Position numbers and translations under genes: made by a program. Shown piece by piece: positions 22,026 to 32,984 of a stretch of 64,000 bases of DNA. The stretch spans positions 4,873,917 through 4,937,916 of the forward strand of contig KV748178.1 of assembly GCA_001692895.1 (NCBI GenBank), given 5' to 3'. Below the pieces are notes generated by a model. The model had not been told where the DNA came from. It saw only the letters and a list, made by a program, of their open reading frames with translations, and did not search any database. Each line of letters starts with the position of its first letter. The stretch's first letter is position 1. The stretch comes from Cenococcum geophilum 1.58. Its lineage: Eukaryota > Ascomycota > Dothideomycetes > Gloniales > Gloniaceae.

Positions 22026-25000
22026 AGCCTTTAAATAGTAGAATAATAAAGATTTAGAAGGGCGTATATTACTAATAAGCCTAAAGGACATCCTAGAGAA
22101 TATAGCCCTAGGTAAAATAGTATACGCTCTATACCTAAAGGAGTATTAGATCTAACCCCTATTTAATAATAAGATAAGTATAAAGCCTAGTATAGGTAAT
22201 AACCCCTTTATAATAAAGACCTTATAGGGAACTACTAGATAGGTTATAGAGACATTATAGGGAGGCGGCGATCTTAAGGATCTTATAAGATACTTTAACC
22301 GTTATAGGTTACTCTGGCTTAAGTAATATATAAAGAGTATACTACAGTATCTTAAGCGCTGCGTTAAGGATTTCTCTACCCTTTACTGGCTACTATATAA
22401 AACGGTATAATATATAATGGCAACTATGTATAAGCAACTACTATAGCGTATAACGCTGCCTATAAGTATCCTAAGGGAGCTCCGGGACCTACCTAACGAT
22501 AATATAAAGGATAAACGCGACCCTAATTTATTAAATATCCTAGTAGGCCTAAAGGACTTACTAAGGGTATTTTTAGGCAGGAGAGCTAAAGTCCTACTAT
22601 AGAACTTGGAGTATAATTATATAATTAATCTAGAAGAGGGTAAATAACCGCTAAACCTTTCTATTTATAACCTCTTGTGTAAAAAGCTTAAGATCCTATA
22701 GGAGTACCTTAATAGATTACTAGAAATGGGGTAGATTTAGCCTAATAAGTCGCCGGCAGGCGTACTAATCCTCTTTATCCTAAAACTAGATAGAACTATA
22801 AGGCTATACGTAAACTATCACAGTCTTAATAAGATTACAATTAAGAACCGTTATCTACTACTACTGGTTAGTAAAATGCTAGATTAACTATTTAGGGCGA
22901 AGATCTTTACGAAGCTAGATTTATAAGACGCCTATTATAGGCTCCGTATTAAAGAAGGGGATAAATAAAAGACCGCTTTTAAGACCTAATACGGCCACTT
23001 TAAGTATTTAGTGATACCTTTTGGGCTAGCTAATGCGCCTATAACATTCTAATTATATATTTATAAAGCCTTAGGGGGACTAGTTAACCGCATATATATT
23101 ATCTATTTAGATAATATCTTAATCTACTTAAAAGATAAAGATTAACACGAGTAATATATCCGCGAAGTGCTAGAACGTTTAAATAATTAGGGCCTCTACG
23201 CTAAGGCGTTAAAGTATATCTTTAATACTAAGCAGGTTAAGTTCCTAGGTTACATTATAATACCTATAGGTGTAGTTATAGACCTAGTATAGGTGTAGAT
23301 AATTTAGGAGTAGCCAGAGCTAGAGAGCTATTAGGATGTTTAAGTGTTCCTAAGCTTTGCCAATTTCTATAGGCGCTTTATTTATAACTACTTAGATGTC
23401 GCCTAATACCTATCTAATTATATTATAAAGGCTTCCTAAGACCCAACCTAAGGAGTAAAAAGCTTAAAGGTAGTAAGGAAGAAAACTAAGAAGGGACTAA
23501 CTAAATAGTATAAGCTATAGTTATAGCCTAGAAAGGTTTAGGAGGCCTTTTAAAAACTTTATATAAAGTTTACAGGAGCTCTATTACTGCGGCATTTTAA
23601 CCTAGATTAGCTATTAATAATATTTACTAATATATTAAATTTTGCCCTTACTAGTATTCTACTGCAACCTAATAGGCATCTAGACGCTACCCAGCTCTAT
23701 TAAAAACTAGTAGCATTTTATAGCAAAAAATTCTAGGGACCTAAAGTTAGGTATTATACCCATAATAAGGAACTGCTGGCTATAGTTAACTACTTTAAAC
23801 AGTGGCGATACTACCTTAAGCACGCGAGCTATACCACTCGTATACTCTTAGATTACTATAATTTACGCTACTTTATAACTATAAAGGAGCTTATACCTTA
23901 ATAAGCTAAATAGGCGGAGGAGCTCGCGTAATTTAATTTTAAGATTAAATATAAGCTAGGGGAAAATAACCCTGCTAATAGACTGTTATAAAGGCTAGAC
24001 TATACCAAAGGCTTTAAAACGGGAGAAGGAAAATAGATAATAGATATCTTACTCCCTATATTATAGAACAAGCTCTAGGTATAGGATGCTTAAACACCTA
24101 TAGCTCTATATACTAAGTCTTAGGCGGTATAAGCCCTATTGGTTTCCACTAATATTTTAGCTAGTACCTAGTCCGTTACTAATAAGGGTCCAAATATACC
24201 TAAATAGGACATCCCTAATACATTCTTAGAACCTAGTAATACACTATCCCTAATTACTAAGCTATCCCCTTAAACTAATAGTAAAGCTATAGAGTAATTG
24301 GAACTCGGAGCCCTATAATAACTAAAGGACTTTAACCTTATAGCGGCCTTCCTAATATACACGCATTAAAGAGTTATAAGATCCATAGTACTATCTAGTC
24401 TTATACTTAGAGTAGTATAGGATAAAACAGCTTTTACCTAAAAATTATCTAAAAGGTTAATAGACCTTATCTATAAGGTGCAACGGAGGGACGCTTCTTA
24501 TACTATCCTTAATATAGAAGTAGACCAGAAATATAACGGAAAGGAAGTTATTAGGCGCTACTATTAGGAACTAGACCTAATAGGCCTACTATATAGAGGT
24601 GGCAAGGTTTAGGTGCTATAAGAAGTAAATCTACAACAGAAGATTCTTATAAAGAATTACGATAATCCTTTAGGCGGTCACTATGTTTAAGCAATGATAG
24701 TAGAATTACTTTAGCGTAAATACTATTGGCTAAGGCTTAATTAGGAAGTAAAGGAGTATATTAGCTATTATAAGAAGTGTTAAGTATATAAGATCCGCAG
24801 GCATAAGCTATAGGGTCTACTTAAAATTAGTTCCCCCCGCTAGTAAGCTATAGTAATATTACGCTATAAACTTTATTGCGGATCTCCCGCTATCTAAAGA
24901 TAGCTAAGAATAAATATACGATTTAGTCCTCGTACTTATTAATAAGGTTTTAAAGTATATTTAATACCTTCCTGTTAATAAGACGATTAATATATAAAAG

Positions 25001-25632
25001 CTCGCCAACCTAATTAAGGAGAAATACTTTCTTAAAGTAAATTAGCTATACTCTATTATTACTAATAGGGGTAGCGTCTTTATAAGCTAATACTGGTCGG
25101 ACCTATGCTTCTATTTAAAGATAGACCACCGTTATAGTACGGCTTTTTATTTATAGACGGACGGATAAACAGAACGCTAGAACTAGGAACTGGAGTCTTA
25201 CCTACAAATATATTTAAACTACTAGTAAGATAATTAGTATAAGCTACTTCCGTATACGGAGTACGCTTATAATTTAAAGCAACATTTATCGCATTAGTTT
25301 ACACTAATCTAGATTACCTACGGCGTTTAATTATTAGGGTTTAATGGTATACCTAACGATTACTAGCTAAGGCCGTATAATTAGTTATAGGATCCTACTA
25401 GAAAGTCTAAGGATATTTACTAAAGAGTATAAGGATACCTCTAGGAATAGAAGGAGTAATAGAAGTATATAAAGCAGAGCCTATAAGATGCCTAAGAGTA
25501 GTAGAGACTTTAGTATAACTGTAAGTACTAGAACAAGCATTTCGGAGTAAGCGATAAGGTTCTATTATATTTAACAAATATTAAGACCTATTAACTATTA
25601 AAGAAGCTTAATATAAGATACCTAGGTCCCTT

Positions 25633-25700
25633 NTAANTTAAGNAANAAATTAGNAAGCTAGCNTANNGTCTNTAGCTACCNCTATNTATAGCCTNTATAN
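25633..25700. other. Cluster of ambiguous bases (N)
   Basis: Scattered Ns between the integrase and chromodomain of Gypsy-3, same style as 21994-22025. Confidence 0.9.
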
Positions 25701-26326
25701 ATCTAGTGTTTTATATAAACCTACTAGAGCTATAGCATAGACTACTACTAGAAAAGAATTTCCGTCTAGGCCTAATTAAACACCTTAAGGTAGTAGGCGA
25801 GCGGTATAAGGTTAAAGCTATACTACGCTATAAGTCTATTAAGAATAAGCTTTAATATAAAGTTAAATGGCTAGGCTAGCCCGCTAAGGACTCTATATAG
25901 GAACTAAAAGGATTACTTTAATTATTACGAAGATATTTTAAAAGAATATTGGGACTAAGGTCTATAATCTACAAATCGCAAAAAGCGCTCTAATACTACG
26001 GTATTATTATAACCTATAAAGAAAGCTCGCGAAAAGAGTAAATAGGTTAAATTAGAAATAGAACGGACAAGCTCCGGAAACTATAAGGATTAGGGCTATA
26101 GCCTAAGGCAGGACTAGTTCTTAGCCTTTTTATATATACAGCATAGAGTTAATAGGGCATTTTACTAAAATTATATTCCTATTTACTAATTTATACTAGG
26201 AATATTGTTCCTAGGGCTTCTAAGCCCTTCCTAAAAGCCTTTTAAGGCCTTCTTAAGCACCTAATTAAGGTCCTTAATTACTACTATATATAAGAATAAA
26301 TCCTAAATACCTAATCTAAAAAGCCA

Positions 26327-27283
26327 CTATGCCTTATCCTTAGGAGTAGGATTGGTATCCATTGGCCCTCTAAGGGATGGCTAATAAGAATAAGATCTAG
26401 AACCCTTAGTAGGGGTATAGGTAGGCATAAAAACAGGGGTAGGACAATAAGGTATAGCTAAAGTAAAGACTCTTAAACGCTTAATACTAATATTAGGTCC
26501 AAACTAATACTAATAAAGCTTTTAGGGAGTAAGCTTATAGTTAATAAAGACACGCATAAGCCCAGAATAAATAGAGACGTTAGCTAGCTAGTATAGTTCA
26601 GAACCACCAAGACCTTGCTACGGTAACTATTAGTTACCTATCCGCTAGGTACCCAAAGGGTAACCTATCTAATACCGCATTATATTATACTCTTTTAAAA
26701 CTTAACGCGTATGCGCAAACTCCTTCCTATAGTAGACAGCGACCTTCTTCTTATTACCCCTATTCCTTACCCTATTCTTAGTATACTAACCTTACTTTTA
26801 TATTAGGCGTTACTAGCTAGCTTACTAGGAATTATAGGCGGTGTAAATAGCTATAGTATAGTCTTAAATTTAACTAAGATGTTTAGTATTAGCGTTAGAA
26901 TAAGATAAAGCCTAGGCAATATAGTAGTTAAGAATATTAAAGGATTGTCGCCACTTATGCCTAGGCTATTAAAGCTTAAAGTTAGCAATGGAAATCTATA
27001 AAGAATAGAAAAAGCTTACCTTAACGCAACTGCCGCTTTTAGTACGTATATATTAATTATAAGGACTAAAGGTATTAGATCTAACGTAGTGCGTGTTATT
27101 ATAAGCCTCTAAATTCCTATTATTAGATTTCTAGTCTTTTAAAGACGTGTAGGCAAAATTATTTAGGTAGGACTAGTACTAGTTACGGGTTAGCAGAGGT
27201 TAGGGTTTTATATATAAAGGTAGGGCCAAGATACGCTATAGAATTTACTTAAAAGAGCAGTTAGTAGGAGAATAAAGAGGCAT
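26327..27283 (-). pseudogene. Antisense ORF of Gypsy-3, 318 codons, tail-to-tail with pol
   Basis: A minus-strand frame starts with a preserved ATG (27281-27283) and runs 319 codons to TAG at 26327-26329. All internal stops are TAG/TAA at places where Gln fits. Readable blocks include MPLYSPTNCSFK at the start, YSNANTKHLS near 26900, KKKVAVYYRKEFAHTR near 26720, GGSELY near 26600 and FGPNISIKRLRVFTLAIPYC near 26470. The middle is rich in basic residues and Gln. I do not recognise it. It lies between the pol end and the purine tract, on the opposite strand, as in Gypsy-2. A dedicated antisense transcript would be needed to express it. Confidence 0.65.
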
Positions 27284-28303
27284 ATTAAATTATTAATGGA
27301 AAAGAAGAAAATCTTAATAATATATTAAAAATACGTCTAAAATTGGACGAAGATTAATAATGGGAAAGTAAGGTGTTAAGGAAAAGGAGCAGCTTAATAA
27401 GTAAAGGTATCCTTATACTTTACCGTCTAATACCCTTCTAGTAAATAGCCGTAACCTTACTAATATAACTCTGTTATAATAGCGCTATTTAAAAGGAAGG
27501 AAACACGCGTATAAGTTATTTAACAATTACTTCCTTATAAAAACTGACTACGCGACTAGGGGAAGGCAATTAAGACGTTAAATTAAAGATATATATAGGT
27601 TAAATTAGACCTAAAACAATACTATAGTATTAAAGAATAATGTTATAGACGTTCTTGACAATCGTATAATAGCTATAATTACTATCGCGAAATGTTCCTA
27701 TTTGCTAGGCAGTAGAGCTACGCCAAATATACGGTATAGGACTATTAGATTTAAAAGTATATACACCAAATCTTAGGAAATAAGTCTCCTTAATTAACTA
27801 ATTAATACCTTAACCGTATTTAATAGCCTAAGGGCAGATATAGGAATAATATGTTAGTAACATAGAGGATTATATAAAACAATTATAGATTATATCTTAA
27901 TAGTTAAAGATAACGGCAAGCCAAGGCTCTATACATTAAATTCTATACTAAAAGGTTCTACGGAACTATACTAGAACACTAAATTGCCTATAATACTTAT
28001 AATTAATTACAGACCGGCATAAAGGCTTAAAAGTAGAGTTATATAAAAATCCCTATGTTAGCCTAGGTAGTTACCAGCATACTTTTAATAGGCTTTTAAT
28101 AGGTTTCCTAGCAATCCTTACATCTTTTCTCTAGTTATATTTTTTCCTTATTAAGGTTTTTTAGGAGTTTAAAGTAGGGGTTAGATATATAGATAATATA
28201 TAGCGGCATACCAACACCTCTTTAATATCTCCCTAAACCCCTTCCAGGATAAGCCCTTATAATCTCCCTACCGTAAGGTAATAGCGATTAGGGGCCGACT
28301 GTA
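27284..28303. other. Gypsy-3 3' non-coding region
   Basis: AT-rich DNA between the antisense ORF start and the purine tract. It would hold the antisense ORF's promoter if one exists; I see no TATA or other site that stands out from the AT background. Confidence 0.4.
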
Positions 28304-28316
28304 GGAAGGGGGGAGG
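28304..28316 (+). promoter_or_regulatory. Gypsy-3 polypurine tract
   Basis: GGAAGGGGGGAGG a few bases before the 3' LTR at 28320; fixes the element's + orientation. Confidence 0.8.
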
Positions 28317-28319
28317 TAA

Positions 28320-28535
28320 TATAAGGGATATTATTACGGACACCTTAGGTTGCCCTTAGAACAACCCTAAACGCCCCTTAGATAGTCGCCGGTCACGTGC
28401 CGAAGGCATATACCTATAGTATATAGTCTTCACAATCCCTAAGGCCTTACCTCCTTAAGGATTCGTCTCTCTTACCAATCTATCCTATTCTACAATCGTG
28501 TCCTTATAGCCCCCTATCTATAAAATCCCCTTATA
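28320..28535 (+). repeat. Gypsy-3 3' LTR
   Basis: A 216-bp partner of 19638-19854, differing mainly at C/T and G/A positions. Followed by TSD gatta. Confidence 0.92.
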
Positions 28536-28540
28536 GATTA

Positions 28541-28844
28541 TTTATAAATATTGTCTAAGCAAAGCCGCTGCTAATATAATAGTGTAAATAACGGGTAATG
28601 CTTAGATAACCTTTTTTTAGTAAGGAACACTAATAAAAATAAGGTTTAGGGCATTGCTATATATAAACTTTAGCATATTTCTATATATTAAAAGCTTTAA
28701 TATTTTTCGGTTAATTTAATTTAATTAGGACCTTTAGATTGAATACATTACCAAGCCTATAAGCTTTTAGTTAATTGAATTAATTAAGTCTTGGCATTTA
28801 ATTCAATTTAATATTAAAGCCTCGTTAAATAATTTGTAAGCCTA
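28541..28844. repeat. hAT-1 right half, non-coding
   Basis: AT-rich, with inverted matches to the left half (ttaattgaattaatt words) and the right inverted repeat ending at 28844. No frame seen. Confidence 0.75.
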
Positions 28845-29035
28845 CTTAAGGTATATTACCGTTAGCTTTATAGCTCTTCCCTTTTAAGGGCTAGCCTATA
28901 ACCTCCTTAATAAGAAAGAGAAGTAGCTTATCCTCTGTAATAGTATTACTGTTATAGTACTGTAGTGGTGTAGATTGGACATCGCCTACTGTCTTAGCAT
29001 TTTCCTATATTTATAGAGCCTTTAGCTTCCTTCCT
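28845..29035 (-). pseudogene. Crypton-like recombinase, N-terminal part, broken
   Basis: The minus strand reads KALWI-type start, QENAKTVGD-like residues, then TEDKLLLFLIKEVIG-stop-PLKGKSYKANGNIP before the TSD. In Crypton GCR1_C-type proteins a segment of the form '..TE.KLLLFL.EEV.GRPL..' comes before the block found at 18660-19030. Joining the two parts across hAT-1 and one TSD copy keeps the frame (..NIP-stop-EGTRLL..). The start codon was not found; hAT-2 begins 22 bp upstream of the last readable codon. Confidence 0.6.
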
Positions 29036-29349
29036 TCTTCCCTCTATTATATATATATAGGGTAGCGGAAAATCAAAATAATCCTTATTAATACGATACG
29101 CGAGATTATATTATATCATATTATATCGATTAATCTTTTTTAATCCGCTACTAAATAAGCAAGTAATCTACCAACGTCCTTAGCTTCCCTACTAATTAGG
29201 TATCTCCTTTCTACCGTCTCTATTTATACTTCTCTTTATATAAAATACTATAAAATAAAATAAAAGTAGTAAAAAAGAGAGGAGATTAAACTTAGTAACT
29301 TTTATCTATTCCTTATTATCCTCTAGTTTTATAATTCAATCCTTACCCT

Positions 29350-29945
29350 CTAATGCTTCTACTGCCGCCGCTATAGGCTAAGAATTTTTATCAGACAACG
29401 AACATCAAGCCCTATAATCCCGCTACTTATAATTTCTATAGCACCCACTATAGAACCCTAAGAGACTCCAACACTTAGTAAAGGGGTAAAGGCCTACTAG
29501 ACGACGCGGAGTCGCCGTACAAGCCTTACATAGCTAGCGTTAATTAGCTCTCTGCCTTATATAAGTAATATAGCTTACTTACAGTTATATTTAGAGATCC
29601 ACGGCTCTAAATTAGAATTGCATTTATATATAAGGGCCTCCCCATCCGAACCTGCTTCTCTAATACCCCCCCTACCTAAGCCTTTACATTAATCGCCGGT
29701 AAAGCTTTCACCCTCTCCTACTTATCCTAAGAGTAGTTAGTTATATAGGTATATTATACGGAGAGAAGAGTTTACTTACATTATAGTAATATTACCGGAG
29801 AATCTCTTATATAATAGGGCGGGAAGTATACCAGACAATTATATTTCCTAATTCTTAATAAAGGATAATATTAGTGGGATTTAAACTTATAATCTATTAA
29901 GTCTAAAGTTAGCATATATTTATATACGCCACCTACACGCCTTTA
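29350..29945 (-). other. SINE-like or tRNA-derived insert in hAT-2 (tentative)
   Basis: On the minus strand near 29945-29875 there is a pol III-like pair: GTGGCGTATATAA (A box-like) and about 35 bases later AGTTTAAATCCCAC (B box, GGTTCGAATCCCAC after RIP). The acceptor arms do not pair, so it is not a working tRNA. The roughly 500 bases to its left have no recognised content and could be the SINE body, but ends and a TSD were not identified. Confidence 0.3.
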
Positions 29946-30399
29946 GTGGTTACCTTTGCCTAAAATTATTTTATTTATATACCCTACACCCCTACCCCTT
30001 AGCGTTATACAATATATCTCTTATATACCCTCCCTTATACAACTACTATATTTCTTTCATTTCTCCTTTTATCCAAAATCTAGCTATTCTCTTCTAAAAT
30101 TTTACTTCTATACCAACTCTTTATACACTCTATTCTTTTAACACTTAATATTCTAAGCTACATCCTTTCCTATAATATTATACAACGTCCTCTTAAAAAT
30201 ACTCTCTCTAGTTTATCGCTTATAGCTAGAATTAAAAGCACTTCTCTTACAAAGAGTAAAAGCCGCGGCTAGCGCTTTATTTATTATTCTTAAGACCACC
30301 ACTAAAGTAAAAAAACTTTAATTTCGTACAGTGCTTTAGAGCAGTAGTTCTTATACTTATCCTAGCTTACTAGTTAAATAACCTTTTTATTTAGCTTGT

Positions 30400-32180
30400 T
30401 TATAATTTAATCGTACTTATTAAGTTCCTTATACTTATCTTATAATAGCTTATTATACAATATTACCTAAAGAGAAGTAATAGGTTTCTTTAATTCTTAG
30501 TATATTTCCTAGAGCCGTTAGACCTTTAAAAGTACTATCTTCTACTACTCCTTCTTTTAAAATGTCTTAATATACTTTATATAACGATTTAGGTAAAGAA
30601 TAAATGCAGCGGCGTAAAGAGGCAAGTTATCCGTTCTCTAGTAGTACTCATTAAATTTCGCCTATATATTCTTTACTCAAAGTAAGAGAGCTTTAGCTTA
30701 GATAAAATAGCTAGAAGAAGAGTTATATAAGAGAGTTCTCTATATATTTAATAAGCACATCTATTATAAAGAGTACTTAATTAAGTATTATATAATCCCC
30801 TTATATCTCTAATATTATATAGTAAAATGGCTTTAAAAATATACAAGTCGTATAAAAAAGCTTCTAGTCTTACAGCGAGATATAATCCTCCTTAAGTATA
30901 TTAAAGTTGCTCTTAATATAGTTATTAATTCCTAACTCGTGCTTAAGTAAAACGCTTAGTATTTAGTACTAGCTATTCCACCTTATACAATTATTAAGTA
31001 AAACTCACCTCCTAACTAAAGTCTTAAACTTCTTTATATAACTTACTAAGGTACGGAAGTATACTATAATATTATAAAGCCTGCTAAGTGGGCCTATTAC
31101 TTAGAAAGCCTATTTCTACTTAATCTTTTCCTTATAACTTCGCTCCTTTTTACTTACGTTATTCCTTTTATATAACTTAATAGCCTTAAGTTTAAGAGTA
31201 TCTTTAAAAAGGAAGGCCTAGACGGTAAGATTAATAGTATACCCTTAGTAGCGGATACGTTATTAAATAAGATCCTAGGTAATATCCTTATTATCAGCAA
31301 GATACTTATAGATTATACAATAAAGGGTATTATTTATTATAGAATTATCTGCAATAATAGCTCTAAGCTTTTATATAATCCTATACTCCTCTAAAACTAG
31401 GAGAAGAGTATTCTATTATTTAGCTTTATTATAACCAGATACTATATAAAGGGCAAAAAGAGCTTTTATCCGGTTTTCTTAGCTATTAATAAAGTAGGCG
31501 TAGATTATAAGAAGAAGGTAGTTATTTAAGGATGTCTAGATATTGATAGAAATATAAATACTTATTAACGCTAATTAAACTTATCTTTATATAATGTCTT
31601 TCTATAACTAAAAGGAATTAGTAATTATCTAAGAAATTTCTAAGTATACTATTATTATTAAATTAGACGACTTTAGGTTAAGAGCCCAACAGAAGATATA
31701 GAATTCTTCTTACTCTATAATTTAGAATAGAAGGTTTTATATAATAACCAAGTTAATAAAAGCTTGCTAGATAACTTCCTTATTTAAAACCTTTATAAGG
31801 ATTATAGAATTAACTTTATCTATTTTAAATTCTAATACTATTTATACCTAAAGTTCCTAAAGCTTTATAAGTGCTTACTCCTTTATACAAGGCTGTTTTA
31901 AATTAATAGAGATTACGTAGTCTTTTACAAGGTATCTTTTTATATTTATAGTTAATATTACTAAGTAACTTTTATACTAATTACAGTATATAAGCCTTCG
32001 GTTCTTTTTATCGTATATTAACTTATTTTTATATAGTGGGCGAGTAAATTTATAAACTAGAGATTAAAGCTAGGCCTATTATATACTAGAGCTCTTAATT
32101 AAGCTAGAAGTATTTTTAAGAAGAAATGAATCCGCTTCTAAAGCTATATTTTATATAATATTGCAATAGAAAAGTAGTAA
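30400..32180 (-). pseudogene. hAT-2 transposase, broken
   Basis: The minus strand reads, with Q/W-to-stop changes, ISINIWTSLNNY-like text near 31520 (the DxWTS catalytic block of hAT RNase H-like domains, Asp to Asn). Then come VLEEYRI near 31390, LRAIIADNSI..N near 31355 (second catalytic Asp block, usually GDNASSND) and RIRY-stop-GYTINL.VQAFLF near 31220-31260 (usually RCxxHxxNLxVxxxL). The C-terminal dimerisation part should follow to about 30400 but was not traced. The enzyme excised and reinserted hAT-2; this copy is dead. Confidence 0.75.
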
Positions 32181-32306
32181 ATTTAATAAGAGAAAATTTA
32201 ATGGGGAATGCTAAGGAATATTATAATACTTCAATACGATTGAGATATTATATCGATTATAGATCGTTAATCCATATTGCGGAAAATCTAATTTTCCGCA
32301 ACCCTG

Positions 32307-32388
32307 TATATATATATAACGACTCTACTAGTTACCAAAAATACACTCTTTTCTTTCTTTCTTACTAACTATTCTTATTAACTAATTA

Positions 32389-32420
<32 letters not shown>

Positions 32421-32984
32421 CAACCGACCGACAGATAGACGGCACTATAACTTTCCTATCTTAGAGAGGTCGTACCCTCCTATAGTACTACTTCTATTTA
32501 TAAAAGGCCTAAAGCCAGATAACGCGTTAGCTATACGGCACAATACTTTTTAGGGGAGGTATTACCTTAAACTCTCTCTGCTTTAGTTTGTATATTAAAG
32601 ACATATTCTTAGGCCTAGTAGTATGCGTAAGGGCAAGGATATACTACGCGTTAGCGCGTAATTTGGTATTATTAGCGATATTAATCTCTACGCAGTTAGT
32701 GAGCGCCATCTTATATAGTAGGTATAATAGTAGATATACTACTACAATTAAGGATTAGGTAGGGAGGACTTTTTTATATATACTTAGGGCCCTAATAGCC
32801 CTAATTACTCTATAGTCAGCATTAATTAGCGGCTCAATTAATAGTGGTTTTTAATACGCGTATATCCACAGCTTAGCGCTAGTGGCGCTATAGATATACG
32901 CAAATACGTATTAGGTGGCTAGCTAAATAGGTAATTTTTTAGCTAACTAACAATAAGCCGAACCTTAAATACCTATAATTAATT
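32307..32984. other. Spacer between hAT-2 and the HET pseudogene
   Basis: Contains a (aact)n microsatellite at about 32389-32424 drifting into caaccgaccgac. The rest is AT-rich DNA in which I see no gene. Confidence 0.5.
32389..32424. repeat. (AACT)n microsatellite
   Basis: About eight tandem aact units followed by degenerate caac/cgac units. Confidence 0.9.

Larger units (their letters stand above)
21700..25975 (+). pseudogene. Gypsy-3 pol: protease-RT-RNase H-integrase-chromodomain, broken
   Basis: Protease: YNSGAEINLI at 21741-21772 (DSGAE active site, Asp to Asn). RT: LYVNYHSLNKITIKNRY near 22805-22855, FTKLDL near 22905, YLDNILIY at about 23101-23128 (YLDD with Asp to Asn). FANFYRRFI near 23360 and RNase H follow. 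Integrase: NYDNPLGGHY near 24655-24690 (start of the HHCC finger), ITNRGSVFIS near 25060, and QTDGQTERQN-like text near 25155-25180. Chromodomain: RYKVKAILRYKSI..KLQYKVKWLG near 25800-25880. Two clusters of N fall in it (21994-22025, 25633-25700). Stops are Q/W-type throughout. Confidence 0.88.
19638..28535 (+). mobile_element. Gypsy-3: complete Ty3/Gypsy (chromovirus-type) nested in hAT-1
   Basis: LTRs 19638-19854 and 28320-28535 with tataaggg..ccccttata inverted ends and a perfect TSD gatta (19633-19637 and 28536-28540). The purine tract at 28304-28316 next to the right LTR gives + orientation. Order: leader, gag, protease, RT, RNase H, integrase, chromodomain (to about 25970), then a 2.3-kb 3' region that carries an antisense ORF. 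Confidence 0.93.
19031..28844. mobile_element. hAT-1: small non-autonomous hAT-type element (about 911 bp) split by Gypsy-3
   Basis: Terminal inverted repeats caggcttataaatcattt (19031) and, reversed, taggcttacaaattattt (ending 28844) are flanked by a perfect 8-bp TSD cttaaggt (19023-19030 and 28845-28852), the hAT hallmark. Without Gypsy-3 and its TSD copy the element is about 911 bp (19031-19637 plus 28541-28844). I find no transposase frame, so it would depend on a partner. Subterminal DNA is rich in ttaattaaatt-type words, including a tandem run near 19110-19140. Removing it restores the Crypton frame. Confidence 0.8.
29058..32306 (-). mobile_element. hAT-2: full-length hAT DNA transposon, RIP-degraded
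   Basis: Inverted ends tagggtagcggaaaat (29058) and cagggttgcggaaaat (reverse of the 32306 end) are flanked by an 8-bp TSD tatatata (29050-29057, 32307-32314). CAGGG-type ends and an 8-bp TSD are typical of hAT. The TSD lies in TA-repeat DNA, so its exact phase is soft. The right end contains a second hairpin, ttgcggaaaat-cta-attttccgcaa (32277-32301). The transposase is on the minus strand. Confidence 0.8.

Noticed and set aside
29875..29945. Functional tRNA gene
   Set aside because: B box is present, but acceptor and anticodon arms do not pair even after allowing RIP changes.
29956..30141. 61-codon hydrophobic + strand frame
   Set aside because: AT-rich low-complexity sequence opposite the 3' region of the hAT-2 transposase gene; no initiation context or family.
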